7,375 nt of DNA from Syntrophobacterales bacterium. Lineage in GTDB: Bacteria > Desulfobacterota > Desulfobaccia > Desulfobaccales > 0-14-0-80-60-11. Location: contig JAGVPN010000308.1 in NCBI GenBank assembly GCA_020052215.1, positions 1 through 7,375 of the forward strand. The letters run 5' to 3'. The stretch's first letter is position 1. Each line of letters opens with the position of its first letter. The translations under genes and the position numbers were made by a program. The notes below the pieces were generated by a model that was given only the letters and a program-made list of their open reading frames with translations, was not told where the DNA came from and made no database searches. Below are positions 1 through 5,783 of the stretch, piece after piece.

Positions 1-1045
1 ACTTCAGCCGCGCCTCGATCCAGCCGCCGCCCAGGAGCCGGTCGCCGTGGTAGAAGGCCACGGCCTGGCCCGGGGCCACCGCGGACTGGGGGGCGGCAAA
101 GGCGACCTGTACTTCGCCGTCGGCTTGGGGGGTGATCCGGGCCAGGACCCCGGGATGGCGGTAGCGGATCACCGCCGCGGCCTCGATTTCGCCGGCCGGG
201 GGATTAATGAGCCAGTTCATCCGGGAGGCCGTGAGCCCCGGGGAGAGCAGTTCCTCCCGGGGTCCCAGCACCACCCGGTTGGTTTCCGGCTGGAGGTCGA
301 TGACGTAGAAGGGTTCCCGGGCAGGGATGCCCAGGCCCCGGCGCTGCCCCACGGTATAGCCTTCCAGGCCGCGATGCCGGCCCAGGAGGCGTCCCCCGGC
401 GTCCACGAAGTCGCCGGGAGTCCCGGCGAAGCCCCGCCGGGCCTTGAGAAAATCCTGATAGTCGCCTGCCGGGATGAAGCACAACTCCATGCTCTCCGGC
501 TGGTCTTCCCGGACCGGCAATCCCGCCTCGCGAGCGAGGCGCCGCACCTCCTCTTTGGTCATCTGCCCCAGGGGGAAGAGAAGGTTGGGCAGCAGGCTTA
601 ACGGCAGGCGGCTGAGGAAATACGACTGGTCCTTGCGGCGGTCCACCCCCCGGAACAGGCCCGGGATGCCATCGTCCAGGTTTAACCGGGCGTAATGGCC
701 GGTGGCCAGGTGGGTGACCCCGCCTTTCTTGAGGTACTGCCACAGGTGGCCGAACTTGATGGCCGCGTTGCAGCGCACGCAGGGGTTGGGGGTGCGGCCC
801 CGGGCGTACTCCGAGACAAAATAGTCCAGCACCTCCCGGGCGAATTCGGCTTGCAGGTCCAGCACCGTGAGGGGAATTCCCAGGTATTGGGCCAGGGCTT
901 CAACCCGGTCTGGCGGCGCCGCCAGGGGAGACAGGCGCAGGTGGACGCCCTGGAGGTTGAAGCCCCGGCGCTGCAAGAGGGCGGCAGCCACGGCGCTGTC
1001 CACCCCGCCGCTCAAAGCGATGGCGATTTTACGGCAACCAGACAT
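1..1045 (-). CDS. mnmA: tRNA-specific 2-thiouridylase MnmA, 3' end cut by window edge
   Basis: MnmA is a cytoplasmic enzyme that adenylates U34 of Lys, Glu and Gln tRNAs and replaces its 2-oxygen with sulfur. The visible 348 residues start MSGCRKIAIALSGGVDS, so the PP-loop ATP site SGGVDS lies at residues 12-17. TPNPCVRCN at 85-93 carries C92, which aligns with E. coli Cys102; C89 sits where E. coli has Asp99, a common variant. MELCFIP at 186-192 carries the second catalytic cysteine, C189. TGHYARL, the RKDQSYFLSRL segment and GYTVGQRRGLGIP are further family signatures. A TAA codon lies in frame four codons before the ATG, so this start is the only ATG available. The ribosome binding site is poor. 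The last visible residues (GGGWIEARLK) match the usual C-terminus, so at most a few codons are missing. The N-terminal domain is about nine residues shorter than E. coli between residues 33 and 64. Recognition is from family knowledge and is firm. Confidence 0.96.
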   Translation of the reverse strand, partial: MSGCRKIAIALSGGVDSAVAAALLQRRGFNLQGVHLRLSPLAAPPDRVEALAQYLGIPLTVLDLQAEFAREVLDYFVSEYARGRTPNPCVRCNAAIKFGHLWQYLKKGGVTHLATGHYARLNLDDGIPGLFRGVDRRKDQSYFLSRLPLSLLPNLLFPLGQMTKEEVRRLAREAGLPVREDQPESMELCFIPAGDYQDFLKARRGFAGTPGDFVDAGGRLLGRHRGLEGYTVGQRRGLGIPAREPFYVIDLQPETNRVVLGPREELLSPGLTASRMNWLINPPAGEIEAAAVIRYRHPGVLARITPQADGEVQVAFAAPQSAVAPGQAVAFYHGDRLLGGGWIEARLK

Positions 1046-1099
1046 GAAGCAAAATGTTTAACCAGGAGAAAAACGTCAATTTTTCGTGCCCCTGGTCTC

Positions 1100-1105
1100 A
1101 TTATA
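1100..1105 (-). promoter_or_regulatory. possible -10 box for mnmA
   Basis: The minus strand reads TATAAT, a perfect sigma70 -10 hexamer, in an AT-rich gap 55 bases before the mnmA start. No convincing -35 is seen at 16-18 bases upstream (the region reads CCCCAA/TCCCCA), so it may be a chance AT-rich match or an activator-dependent promoter. Confidence 0.3.
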
Positions 1106-1169
1106 TAATCAATTGATATAGTTGGGGATATTAATTTTCAGACGGAAGTTGATTTTTCTGGTTCAAGAT

Positions 1170-1535
1170 TTAAAACATTGATTGGGCGGGGGTGGCGCAA
1201 AAAGTTAAGCCTCCCAGGAAGTTCAGGGCCACCCCGGCCTGGGGGCGGTTGGGGGTTGGGGGGTCGAAGCGAATTACCTCGCCGGTAGCCTGAAGGTGGG
1301 AAATGTCGGTGTCTTCCAGATAGGGCAGGGGGGCGGAAAAGGTCAGGGAGAGGATCTGGCCCTGTTGAAAATAACTATCTGAATTTACATGGAAATAGGT
1401 GCCGCCCAGGCTGATATCCCGGAGGACGCCTTGACCCTGGAAAGGGGCGTCGGTATCGGGCAGGCGGGTATGGTAAGCCACCGGGAGTGAAACCCTAATC
1501 CGGCTAAACCGTCTTCTTTCCAGGGGGGAGGTCAT
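1170..1535 (-). CDS. small single-domain PilZ protein (predicted c-di-GMP receptor)
   Basis: The 121-residue product is essentially one PilZ domain. PilZ domains bind cyclic di-GMP and pass the signal to motility, polysaccharide or pilus machinery. The two ligand motifs are visible: the arginine motif RRRFSRIRV near residues 7-15 (RxxxR = R8 and R12) and DISLGG at 40-45, matching (D/N)xSxxG. A beta-rich stretch follows (LSLTFSAPL, ATGEVIRF, AGVALNFLG), as expected for the six-stranded barrel. There is no output domain, so it would act by binding a partner. The ATG is preceded by a weak AGG seven bases upstream. It is transcribed away from the parA-like gene and lies 124 bp ahead of mnmA on the same strand, without a clear terminator between them. 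The partner cannot be named from sequence. The domain call is strong and the process is unknown. Confidence 0.88.
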   Translation of the reverse strand: MTSPLERRRFSRIRVSLPVAYHTRLPDTDAPFQGQGVLRDISLGGTYFHVNSDSYFQQGQILSLTFSAPLPYLEDTDISHLQATGEVIRFDPPTPNRPQAGVALNFLGGLTFCATPAQSMF

Positions 1536-1581
1536 GAAATAACCTAGAAATAATTTTAAATATCTTAATAATTCATCAAGG

Positions 1582-1611
1582 TTTATTGCAGAGGTTGTGC
1601 CATTTCGTCAA
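1582..1611 (-). promoter_or_regulatory. possible promoter for the PilZ gene
   Basis: Read on the minus strand, TTGACG (1606-1611), an 18-base spacer and AATAAA (1582-1587, 4 of 6 to the -10 consensus) lie about 47 bases before the PilZ start. The -35 is good; the -10 is mediocre in AT-rich DNA where such matches are frequent. Confidence 0.35.
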
Positions 1612-1656
1612 GCAGTTGAGGCGATAATTGTTCGATCAGCCCCGGCCAGATAATCC

Positions 1657-1685
1657 TTGACGGGGTTTCGCCGATACTTTATCAT
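1657..1685 (+). promoter_or_regulatory. sigma70-like promoter for the parA-like gene
   Basis: TTGACG (1657-1662, 5 of 6), a 17-base spacer and TATCAT (1680-1685, 5 of 6) form a well-spaced housekeeping promoter. Transcription would start near 1692, giving a leader of about 45 bases before the ATG at 1737. This supports expression of the ParA gene and its overlapping partner as one short operon, divergent from the PilZ gene. Confidence 0.6.
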
Positions 1686-1736
1686 CACAAAAAAATTACT
1701 CAAAAGTGCCCCGGGCAACCGGTCTGAGTTTCTATC

Positions 1737-2555
1737 ATGTCCCACATCGTGGCGATCATCAACCAGAAGGGCGGTACGGGGAAAACCACCACCACCCTTA
1801 ACCTGGGGGCCGCTCTGGCCTATCAGGGATACCGCACTCTGATTGTCGACCTGGACCCCCAGGGCCACACAAGTATTGGCATCGGTATCGAGCCGGACGT
1901 CATCGCCGCTTCCATGGCGGACATTCTCCTGGTTCCCAAAAAGCGCATCAGCGAGGTGGCGATGCCCACCTACATCCTGGGGCTGGATATTGCCCCGGCC
2001 CACATTCATCTGGCCCGGGCGGCGGAGCAAGTCTATACCCGGGTCTTCCGGGAAGCGATTCTGGCCAATGCTCTCAAGGATGTGGATTACGACTTTGTCC
2101 TCATCGACTGCCCCCCCTCTTTGGGGGTCCTGACCACCAATTCCCTGTATGCCTGCGATTTTATCGTTATTCCCTGCCAGATATCCCGCTATTCCCTGGA
2201 TGGCCTGGCGGACCTGCTCACCACGGTGGAGACCGTGAAAAACGTCTCCATGGAGGATCTTTTCCAGGAAGACCTGTTCCGAATTCTGCTCACCATGTTC
2301 GATAAGCGCAACAGCATCACCAACGAATACATCCTGGAGCAGTTAAAACCTTATCGGGAAAAAACCTTTGCAGCTTTAATTATGAAAAATGAAGCCTTGA
2401 ACCAGGCCCAGATAGCTCAGAAAGCGATTTTCGATTACGAGCCCAGGTGTTCCGGGTCCATGGATTATTCAAAACTCTGTCTTGAATTTCTGGAAATATG
2501 GCGAAAAAGAAACAGTTTGCCGGCAAAAAGACCAAGCTTGCAAGGCTGCCTCTAA
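1737..2555 (+). CDS. orphan ParA/Soj-family ATPase
   Basis: The 272-residue product is a ParA-type ATPase of the deviant Walker A class. QKGGTGKTTT at residues 10-19 contains both the signature lysine K11 and the P-loop lysine K16. VDLDPQGH at 37-44 is the Walker A' region (D40; most relatives have N where H44 sits here). FVLIDCPPSLG at 120-130 is Walker B with D124. Such ATPases dimerise on ATP, bind DNA non-specifically and position plasmids, chromosomes, chemoreceptor arrays or other cargo. Length is normal for Soj-like proteins without an N-terminal helix-turn-helix. No ParB gene or parS-like site is seen, and none of the usual chromosomal par neighbours is present, so this is probably a cargo-positioning or orphan ParA rather than the chromosome segregator. 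The next gene overlaps its last 58 bases. The family call is firm; the cargo is unknown. Confidence 0.93.
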   Translation: MSHIVAIINQKGGTGKTTTTLNLGAALAYQGYRTLIVDLDPQGHTSIGIGIEPDVIAASMADILLVPKKRISEVAMPTYILGLDIAPAHIHLARAAEQVYTRVFREAILANALKDVDYDFVLIDCPPSLGVLTTNSLYACDFIVIPCQISRYSLDGLADLLTTVETVKNVSMEDLFQEDLFRILLTMFDKRNSITNEYILEQLKPYREKTFAALIMKNEALNQAQIAQKAIFDYEPRCSGSMDYSKLCLEFLEIWRKRNSLPAKRPSLQGCL

Positions 2556-2872
2556 CCCAGGCTCTGACCAGTCAGGCCGAGGCGATCTTGTCGCCGCCTC
2601 CGCGCCCGTCATTATCTCTCTTCATCCCGGAACCGCTAACGTGGGATGAAGTCAGCAGCGGCCGCGGGGGACCGCTGGCCGTGGCTTTCCTCTTCCTGGT
2701 CCGGGAGTTGGCCGATCTCACGTTAGCCTTGCAGTCCTCGCCGGGGACGGTTGCGGCCAATCATCGGATTCACCTGCCCGACCGGGTCCCCCAGCCTTCC
2801 GGGATCATGCAGGCCCTGCGCCAGGCCCGGCAAAGCCTCCGGGACCTGCAGAGTCTGCTGCTTCATTCCTAG
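2498..2872 (+). CDS. hypothetical small protein with basic N-terminus, overlapping parA-like gene
   Basis: I do not recognise this 124-residue protein. It starts inside the end of the ParA gene (58-base overlap, different frame), so translation is probably coupled; only a weak GGAA precedes its ATG. The N-terminus is strongly basic (MAKKKQFAGKKTKLAR, seven Lys/Arg in 16 residues). A Pro/Ser-rich linker follows, then a hydrophobic, probably helical segment around 58-78 (AVAFLFLVRELADLTLAL), and finally an amphipathic helix at the C-terminus (MQALRQARQSLRDLQSLLL). Known ParA partners (ParB, Spo0J, and several cargo adaptors) commonly use a positively charged N-terminal peptide to stimulate ATP hydrolysis, so this could be the cognate partner. 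That is inference from position and charge, not homology. The overlap itself constrains part of the basic stretch, so the charge could partly be a by-product of the ParA frame. Confidence 0.68.
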   Translation: MAKKKQFAGKKTKLARLPLTQALTSQAEAILSPPPRPSLSLFIPEPLTWDEVSSGRGGPLAVAFLFLVRELADLTLALQSSPGTVAANHRIHLPDRVPQPSGIMQALRQARQSLRDLQSLLLHS

Positions 2873-2895
2873 TCACGCCAAGTCTTTCCCTGATA

Positions 2896-2995
2896 ATACC
2901 AATATGCAATCAAAGGGTGGCACAGGCTTTCCAGCCTGTGCTGGCACGGCAAAGCCTGCGGCTACAAAAATAACCCTTTAATCGCAACTCGGTAT
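2896..2995. repeat. 100-bp inverted-repeat-bounded element (REP/MITE-like)
   Basis: The ends form a 23-bp imperfect inverted repeat: 2896-2918 pairs with 2973-2995 at 18 of 23 positions, including a perfect inner AAAGGGT / ACCCTTT. Inside is a perfect 9-bp palindrome, GCACAGGCT (2920-2928) and AGCCTGTGC (2933-2941), with a TTCC loop. A second arm, GGCAAAGCCT (2949-2958), could pair alternatively with the AGGCTTTCC segment. There is no coding capacity of note. The whole unit could fold into one long hairpin on either strand. The structure fits a non-autonomous palindromic repeat; whether it also terminates transcription from the ParA operon is unknown. Confidence 0.6.
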
Positions 2996-3031
2996 AACAG
3001 GGCGCTCCGACAAAATGGCGCGTGGAACACA

Positions 3032-3083
3032 CGGAAGACTTTTCGGAATAGTAATGATGGCGGGCAGTGCCCGCCCTACATGG
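3032..3083. repeat. repeat cluster: CGGAAnACTTTTC motif plus GC palindrome
   Basis: CGGAAGACTTTTCGGAA begins at 3032 and recurs in related form at 3124 and 6251. Next to it, GGCGGGC (3059-3065), loop AGT and GCCCGCC (3069-3075) form a perfect 7-bp hairpin. The 25 bases 3059-3083 are the exact reverse complement of 6179-6203. These are intergenic; the rest of 2996-3248 shows no gene that I can support. Confidence 0.55.
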
Positions 3084-3248
3084 AGCACAACCGCGGGGCG
3101 ACTGTTCTACAGAAAACGGCAGACGGAAAACTTTTCTGGCAGGGAAAGGTGAAAGGGCCAGGCGGGTTTTGCGACCCCTGGCCCCCGAAATGAGATTGGC
3201 TGAGGTTAAGCTACTGGGTTTCGGTGCTCATCATCCAACAGCGCCACT

Positions 3249-3287
3249 TAAAAAGAAAAACGGGGCGGCGGGGGCCCGAAGGCCCCC
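3249..3287 (-). terminator. intrinsic terminator of the TPR gene
   Basis: On the minus strand, GGGGGCC, a TTCG tetraloop and GGCCCCC (3287-3270) form a perfect 7-bp stem capped by the very stable C(UUCG)G loop. It begins only four bases after the TAA of the TPR gene. A GC-rich stretch and then a T-rich run (TTTTTCTTTTTA, ending at 3249) follow. The nine-base gap between stem and T-run is slightly long, though the CGCCCCG segment may extend structure. Confidence 0.75.
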
Positions 3288-3291
3288 AAGG

Positions 3292-3801
3292 TTACTTAAT
3301 GGTCTTCTTCGGTGGCACCATCGGCGGGGGGGTCCCTGGGGGCGGCGCAGTGCCGGTTGCGGCAATCTTGGCCTCGAGTTTCTTGATATTCTCCTGAATG
3401 ATCGGAGCTATGGCGCTCTTTTCGCCTACCTCACGCAGGGGTTTGACCGCCAGACAGCCGCCGCCGGCAAAGCAGGTTTGGGTTACCTTGTCTAAATAAG
3501 CATCGGCTTGGGTGGTGGCATCTTTCAGGTTGGCCAATGCGTCGTTCAGTTTGCCTTCCCGCTCCTCCAGGACCGCCAGGTTGTTAAGGGCAAAGGGGTT
3601 GTGACGATCCCGTTTCACCGCGATCGCGAATTGGGCTTTGGCAGCATCATATTTGCCTTCCCGGACGAAATCATAGCCTGCGGCTATGGGGGTAAACACA
3701 TCCATCGCCATCATGGCGCCGCCCTTGGGCTGGGCCATGACCGGCATTGCCATGAACAAGCAGAGAGCCGCCACTACGGTTAAGATTACATATTTCCGCA
3801 T
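3292..3801 (-). CDS. exported tetratricopeptide-repeat protein
   Basis: The 169-residue product begins with a classic Sec signal peptide: MRK, a hydrophobic core of about 15 residues, and a likely cut after VMA at residue 23. The mature part contains two TPR-like helix pairs, roughly 36-69 (YDFVREGKYDAAKAQFAIAVKRD) and 70-103 (ALNNLAVLEEREGKLNDALANLKDA). TPRs are protein-binding scaffolds. Two cysteines, C110 and C116 (TCFAGGGC), could form a disulfide in the periplasm. The C-terminus is a proline-rich, basic tail (TAPPPGTPPPMVPPKK). No lipobox is present, so it is probably soluble periplasmic. The start is supported by AAGGAG eight bases before the ATG. With its own promoter and terminator it is a monocistronic gene. 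No specific function can be assigned; such small TPR proteins often assist outer-membrane or pilus assembly, but nothing here proves this. Confidence 0.85.
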   Translation of the reverse strand: MRKYVILTVVAALCLFMAMPVMAQPKGGAMMAMDVFTPIAAGYDFVREGKYDAAKAQFAIAVKRDRHNPFALNNLAVLEEREGKLNDALANLKDATTQADAYLDKVTQTCFAGGGCLAVKPLREVGEKSAIAPIIQENIKKLEAKIAATGTAPPPGTPPPMVPPKKTIK

Positions 3802-3860
3802 AATTTCTTCTCCTTGGATTTAGAGCTTTAAGTCAAACCCGCCCCGTTCGACCTGCATAG

Positions 3861-3889
3861 ATAATTAAGGATTTTTTCATCAATGTCAA
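3861..3889 (-). promoter_or_regulatory. sigma70-like promoter of the TPR gene
   Basis: The minus strand carries a perfect -35 TTGACA (3884-3889), a 17-base spacer and AATTAT (3861-3866, 4 of 6 to consensus). The predicted start gives a leader of roughly 50 bases before the strong ribosome binding site at about 3810-3816. The spacer is A/T-rich, which fits a constitutive promoter. Confidence 0.6.
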
Positions 3890-4075
3890 GAAAAGTACTG
3901 TCGTAAACTGCTATTAAGGTGGTTTTCCAGTAAAAAATTATGCCTCCGGGTCACTTCGAGAGCCCCGGCGTCACCCTGGCAGGCCGGTAATATTCGGCCC
4001 CTGGCGGAAGCCCCGAGGATTTGGCGGCTCCACGCGCCGGCGCCATCAAGCCGTGACCCTGCCCACGTCGGTGCT

Positions 4076-4873
4076 TCACCCCTTGATGCCGAAGCGCTCC
4101 CGGATCACCGGACGCCAGCGGCGGGGGCCCTCCAGGTCCAGGTTGACGGTGATGATCGCTTCGGTTTCCCCGGCAACCGTGACGATCCACTCCGCCAGGT
4201 CGTCCCAGGCCCGCACCTCCTGGGCTAAGGCGGCTTTATCCACCGGGGCTGGGGGTTGGATGGCAAAGGAACGCCCACCCTGAAGAGGGTAGTGGCGTCC
4301 GGCAATCTCGACCACCGCGGCCGCGGTATTCACTCCCACCACCGGCAGATAATAATCAAAGGCCCGGGTCAGGGCCCCGGTCTGCCAGTGGCCCCGAAGT
4401 ATGGGAAAAATGGCGGGGTTGACGATGAGATCCACCCCTGCAGCCGCCAGGCACCGGGCCGCCTGGGGCTGCCCCCAGAAATCGATGCACACCGGGGCGC
4501 CCAGGCGCCCGAAGTCGGTGTCCCACACCTGCCAGCCCTCGCCGGGGACTACGCCGAAGCCCCGACGCTCCAGGTTGCCCAGGGTGTGCTTCCGCTGGCG
4601 GCCCAGCAACCGGCCCCGGCGGTCGAACAGGGTGGCGGTATTGTACCGCGTCCCCTCTGCTTCTTCCACCAACCCGGCGATGATATGCGCCTGGAGCCGA
4701 GCCGCGGCTGCGGCCAGTTCCTCCTCTCCCGCCAAGGGAAAATACTCGGGAAAGCAGATCAAATCAGCTTCCTGCCCCTGGCAGCCCTGGAGCAGGGTCA
4801 GGGCCCGGGTCAGATTCTCCCGGCTATCCAGGCGGGACGCCGGCAGGGCCTGGATGAGAATGATTTTTGCCAT
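4076..4873 (-). CDS. carbon-nitrogen hydrolase (nitrilase superfamily)
   Basis: The product belongs to the nitrilase/amidase fold, which hydrolyses C-N bonds of amides, nitriles or carbamoyl groups with a Glu-Lys-Cys triad. Using the ATG at 4873 (265 residues, MAKIILIQALP), the triad is E43 in ICFPEYF, K95 in QRKHTL and C129 in PVCIDFW. VDLIVNPAIFP and the RAFDYYLPVVGVNT segment also fit the fold. An upstream TTG at 4894 would add seven residues, but AAGGA sits seven bases before the ATG, which favours the shorter form. Length is normal for the superfamily. The substrate cannot be told. The usual omega-amidase and carbamoyl-putrescine signatures around the cysteine were not recognised, so a specific name would be guesswork. 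It stands alone, divergent from the prepilin peptidase gene, with 274 bases before the TPR gene downstream. Confidence 0.88.
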   Translation of the reverse strand: MAKIILIQALPASRLDSRENLTRALTLLQGCQGQEADLICFPEYFPLAGEEELAAAAARLQAHIIAGLVEEAEGTRYNTATLFDRRGRLLGRQRKHTLGNLERRGFGVVPGEGWQVWDTDFGRLGAPVCIDFWGQPQAARCLAAAGVDLIVNPAIFPILRGHWQTGALTRAFDYYLPVVGVNTAAAVVEIAGRHYPLQGGRSFAIQPPAPVDKAALAQEVRAWDDLAEWIVTVAGETEAIITVNLDLEGPRRWRPVIRERFGIKG

Positions 4874-5037
4874 GCCGTTTTCCTTATCGGTCAACTGTTT
4901 AAGTTACTCCAATGTATCACCAGGACCGCGGTTCACCCAAGGATTTATGCGAACCGGCTCTTCCGCACCCCGGGGAAATTAACCTTTTTTGAGAAAAATT
5001 CCGAGAATTACAGAAAACAGACGCGAAATCCGCTCCG

Positions 5038-5042
5038 GAGGC
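5038..5042 (+). promoter_or_regulatory. ribosome binding site fixing the TTG start of the prepilin peptidase
   Basis: The bases around 5037-5041 read GGAGG, separated by about five bases from the TTG at 5047. This decides in favour of a TTG start, which also places the hydrophobic first segment and the catalytic motifs at family-normal distances from the N-terminus. Confidence 0.55.
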
Positions 5043-5046
5043 GAAG

Positions 5047-5601
5047 TTGTCCGACTGGTTGTCCGGCTTGGGCCCCTGGCTCAAAGCCCACCCTGACCTG
5101 ATCCTGCCGCTCCTCCTCAGCCTGGGGATGGCCGGCTGCGACCTCAAGACCAGGCGAATTCCCAATTACCTGACCCTTGGCGGCGCCCTGGCGGGGTTGG
5201 GTTTTCAATTCGGGTATCACGGTCTCCCGGGGCTCCTGGACGGGTTGGCGGGGTTGGGGCTGGGGTTTATCCTGCTGCTGGGGCCCTATCTGCTGGGGGG
5301 CATGGGGGCCGGCGATGTCAAGGCCAGTGCGGCCCTGGGTGCCTGGCTGGGACTGCGGCGCGCCTTTGCCCTCTTTGTCTATATGGGACTCTGGGGGGGG
5401 CTGATCATCCTGGTCGTAATGCTGTGGCAGGGGCGTCTGCTGGCCTGGATCCGGGAGGGCTGGAATTTCCTCCTGAACTGGCTCCTCTGCCGCACTTTCG
5501 AAGCCAAGTCTCCGCCGTCCGCGGCCCGGAAGCGCACCACCATCCCCTATGGGGTGGCCATGGCCCTGGGGATGGCCGTGCTCTGCTGGCGTTTGACTTG
5601 A
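5047..5601 (+). CDS. A24 prepilin peptidase, TadV/CpaA-like (short form)
   Basis: This 184-residue inner-membrane aspartic protease should cleave the leader peptide of type IV-like prepilins. The two catalytic aspartates are visible: D32 in GCDLKTRRIPN and D90 in GMGAGDVK (the GxGDxK motif). Hydrophobic segments flank them (LILPLLLSLGMAG, LTLGGALAGLGF, GLGLGFILLLGPYLLG, FALFVYMGLWGGLIILVVML, and a last one near the C-terminus, IPYGVAMALGMAVL). It lacks the N-terminal methylase domain with zinc-binding cysteines found in PilD, so it is of the short archaeal/Tad type and probably does not methylate. A basic loop (about 146-162) precedes the final helix. The start is TTG with GGAGG upstream. No pilin, ATPase or secretin gene lies in the window, so its substrates must be encoded elsewhere. 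The family call is strong; assignment to the Tad subclass is inference. Confidence 0.88.
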   Translation: MSDWLSGLGPWLKAHPDLILPLLLSLGMAGCDLKTRRIPNYLTLGGALAGLGFQFGYHGLPGLLDGLAGLGLGFILLLGPYLLGGMGAGDVKASAALGAWLGLRRAFALFVYMGLWGGLIILVVMLWQGRLLAWIREGWNFLLNWLLCRTFEAKSPPSAARKRTTIPYGVAMALGMAVLCWRLT

Positions 5602-5670
5602 CGACTGCTGAAGCTTTCTGGAGAACTCCCCGTGCCCAGAGGGGCGCGACCGGCTATCTATATCTTGGAA

Positions 5671-5704
5671 TTCTGGTTCCCAAGCTCCTGCTTGGGAACC
5701 AGAA
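5671..5704. repeat. perfect palindrome with 15-bp arms (REP-like, possible terminator)
   Basis: TTCTGGTTCCCAAGC (5671-5685), loop TCCT, then its exact reverse complement (5690-5704). It sits 70 bases after the prepilin peptidase stop. No T-run follows on the plus strand, so it is not a textbook terminator, although a 15-bp hairpin could stabilise or stop the transcript. A single half of the same sequence (14 of 15) recurs at 6098-6112. Similar palindromes reading GTTCCCAAGC...GCTTGGGAAC are, from general knowledge, dispersed in many environmental genomes. Confidence 0.8.
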
Positions 5705-5712
5705 ATGAATAC

Positions 5713-5742
5713 TTGACGAAGTAACTTAAATGTTAGCATACT
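5713..5742 (+). promoter_or_regulatory. possible promoter with ACTTAA repeats, upstream of the MucR-like gene
   Basis: TTGACG (5713-5718, 5 of 6), an 18-base spacer and CATACT (5737-5742, 4 of 6) lie about 41 bases before the ATG at 5784. ACTTAA occurs three times, at 5724, 5740 and 5750, one copy overlapping the -10. This could be an operator for an autoregulator, but the sequence is AT-rich and the spacing (16 and 10) is irregular. Confidence 0.4.
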
Positions 5743-5783
5743 TAACCTCACTTAATCCCTCTAACTAAAAAGGAATAATCCCC

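Noticed and set aside
47..601. 184-codon plus-strand frame
   Set aside because: Antisense shadow of mnmA.
2896..3083. Repeats considered as a CRISPR array
   Set aside because: Units are palindromic and dispersed, with no regular repeat-spacer periodicity.
3067..3495. 142-codon plus-strand frame
   Set aside because: Runs through the repeat, the terminator and the 3' end of the TPR gene on the other strand; no start signal or domain.
3933..3970. Possible terminator after the nitrilase gene: CCGGG / CCCGG with a 13-base loop, then a T-run on the minus strand
   Set aside because: Stem of only five pairs with a large loop, and seven bases between stem and T-run; too weak to list.
4256..5101. 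281-codon plus-strand frame
   Set aside because: Antisense to the nitrilase gene, which has a complete catalytic triad; no recognisable domain in the shadow translation.
5008..5751. 247-codon open frame on the minus strand
   Set aside because: It lies antisense to the prepilin peptidase, whose catalytic motifs are clear. The translation is Gln/Pro/Gly-rich low complexity, typical of an antisense frame in GC-rich DNA.
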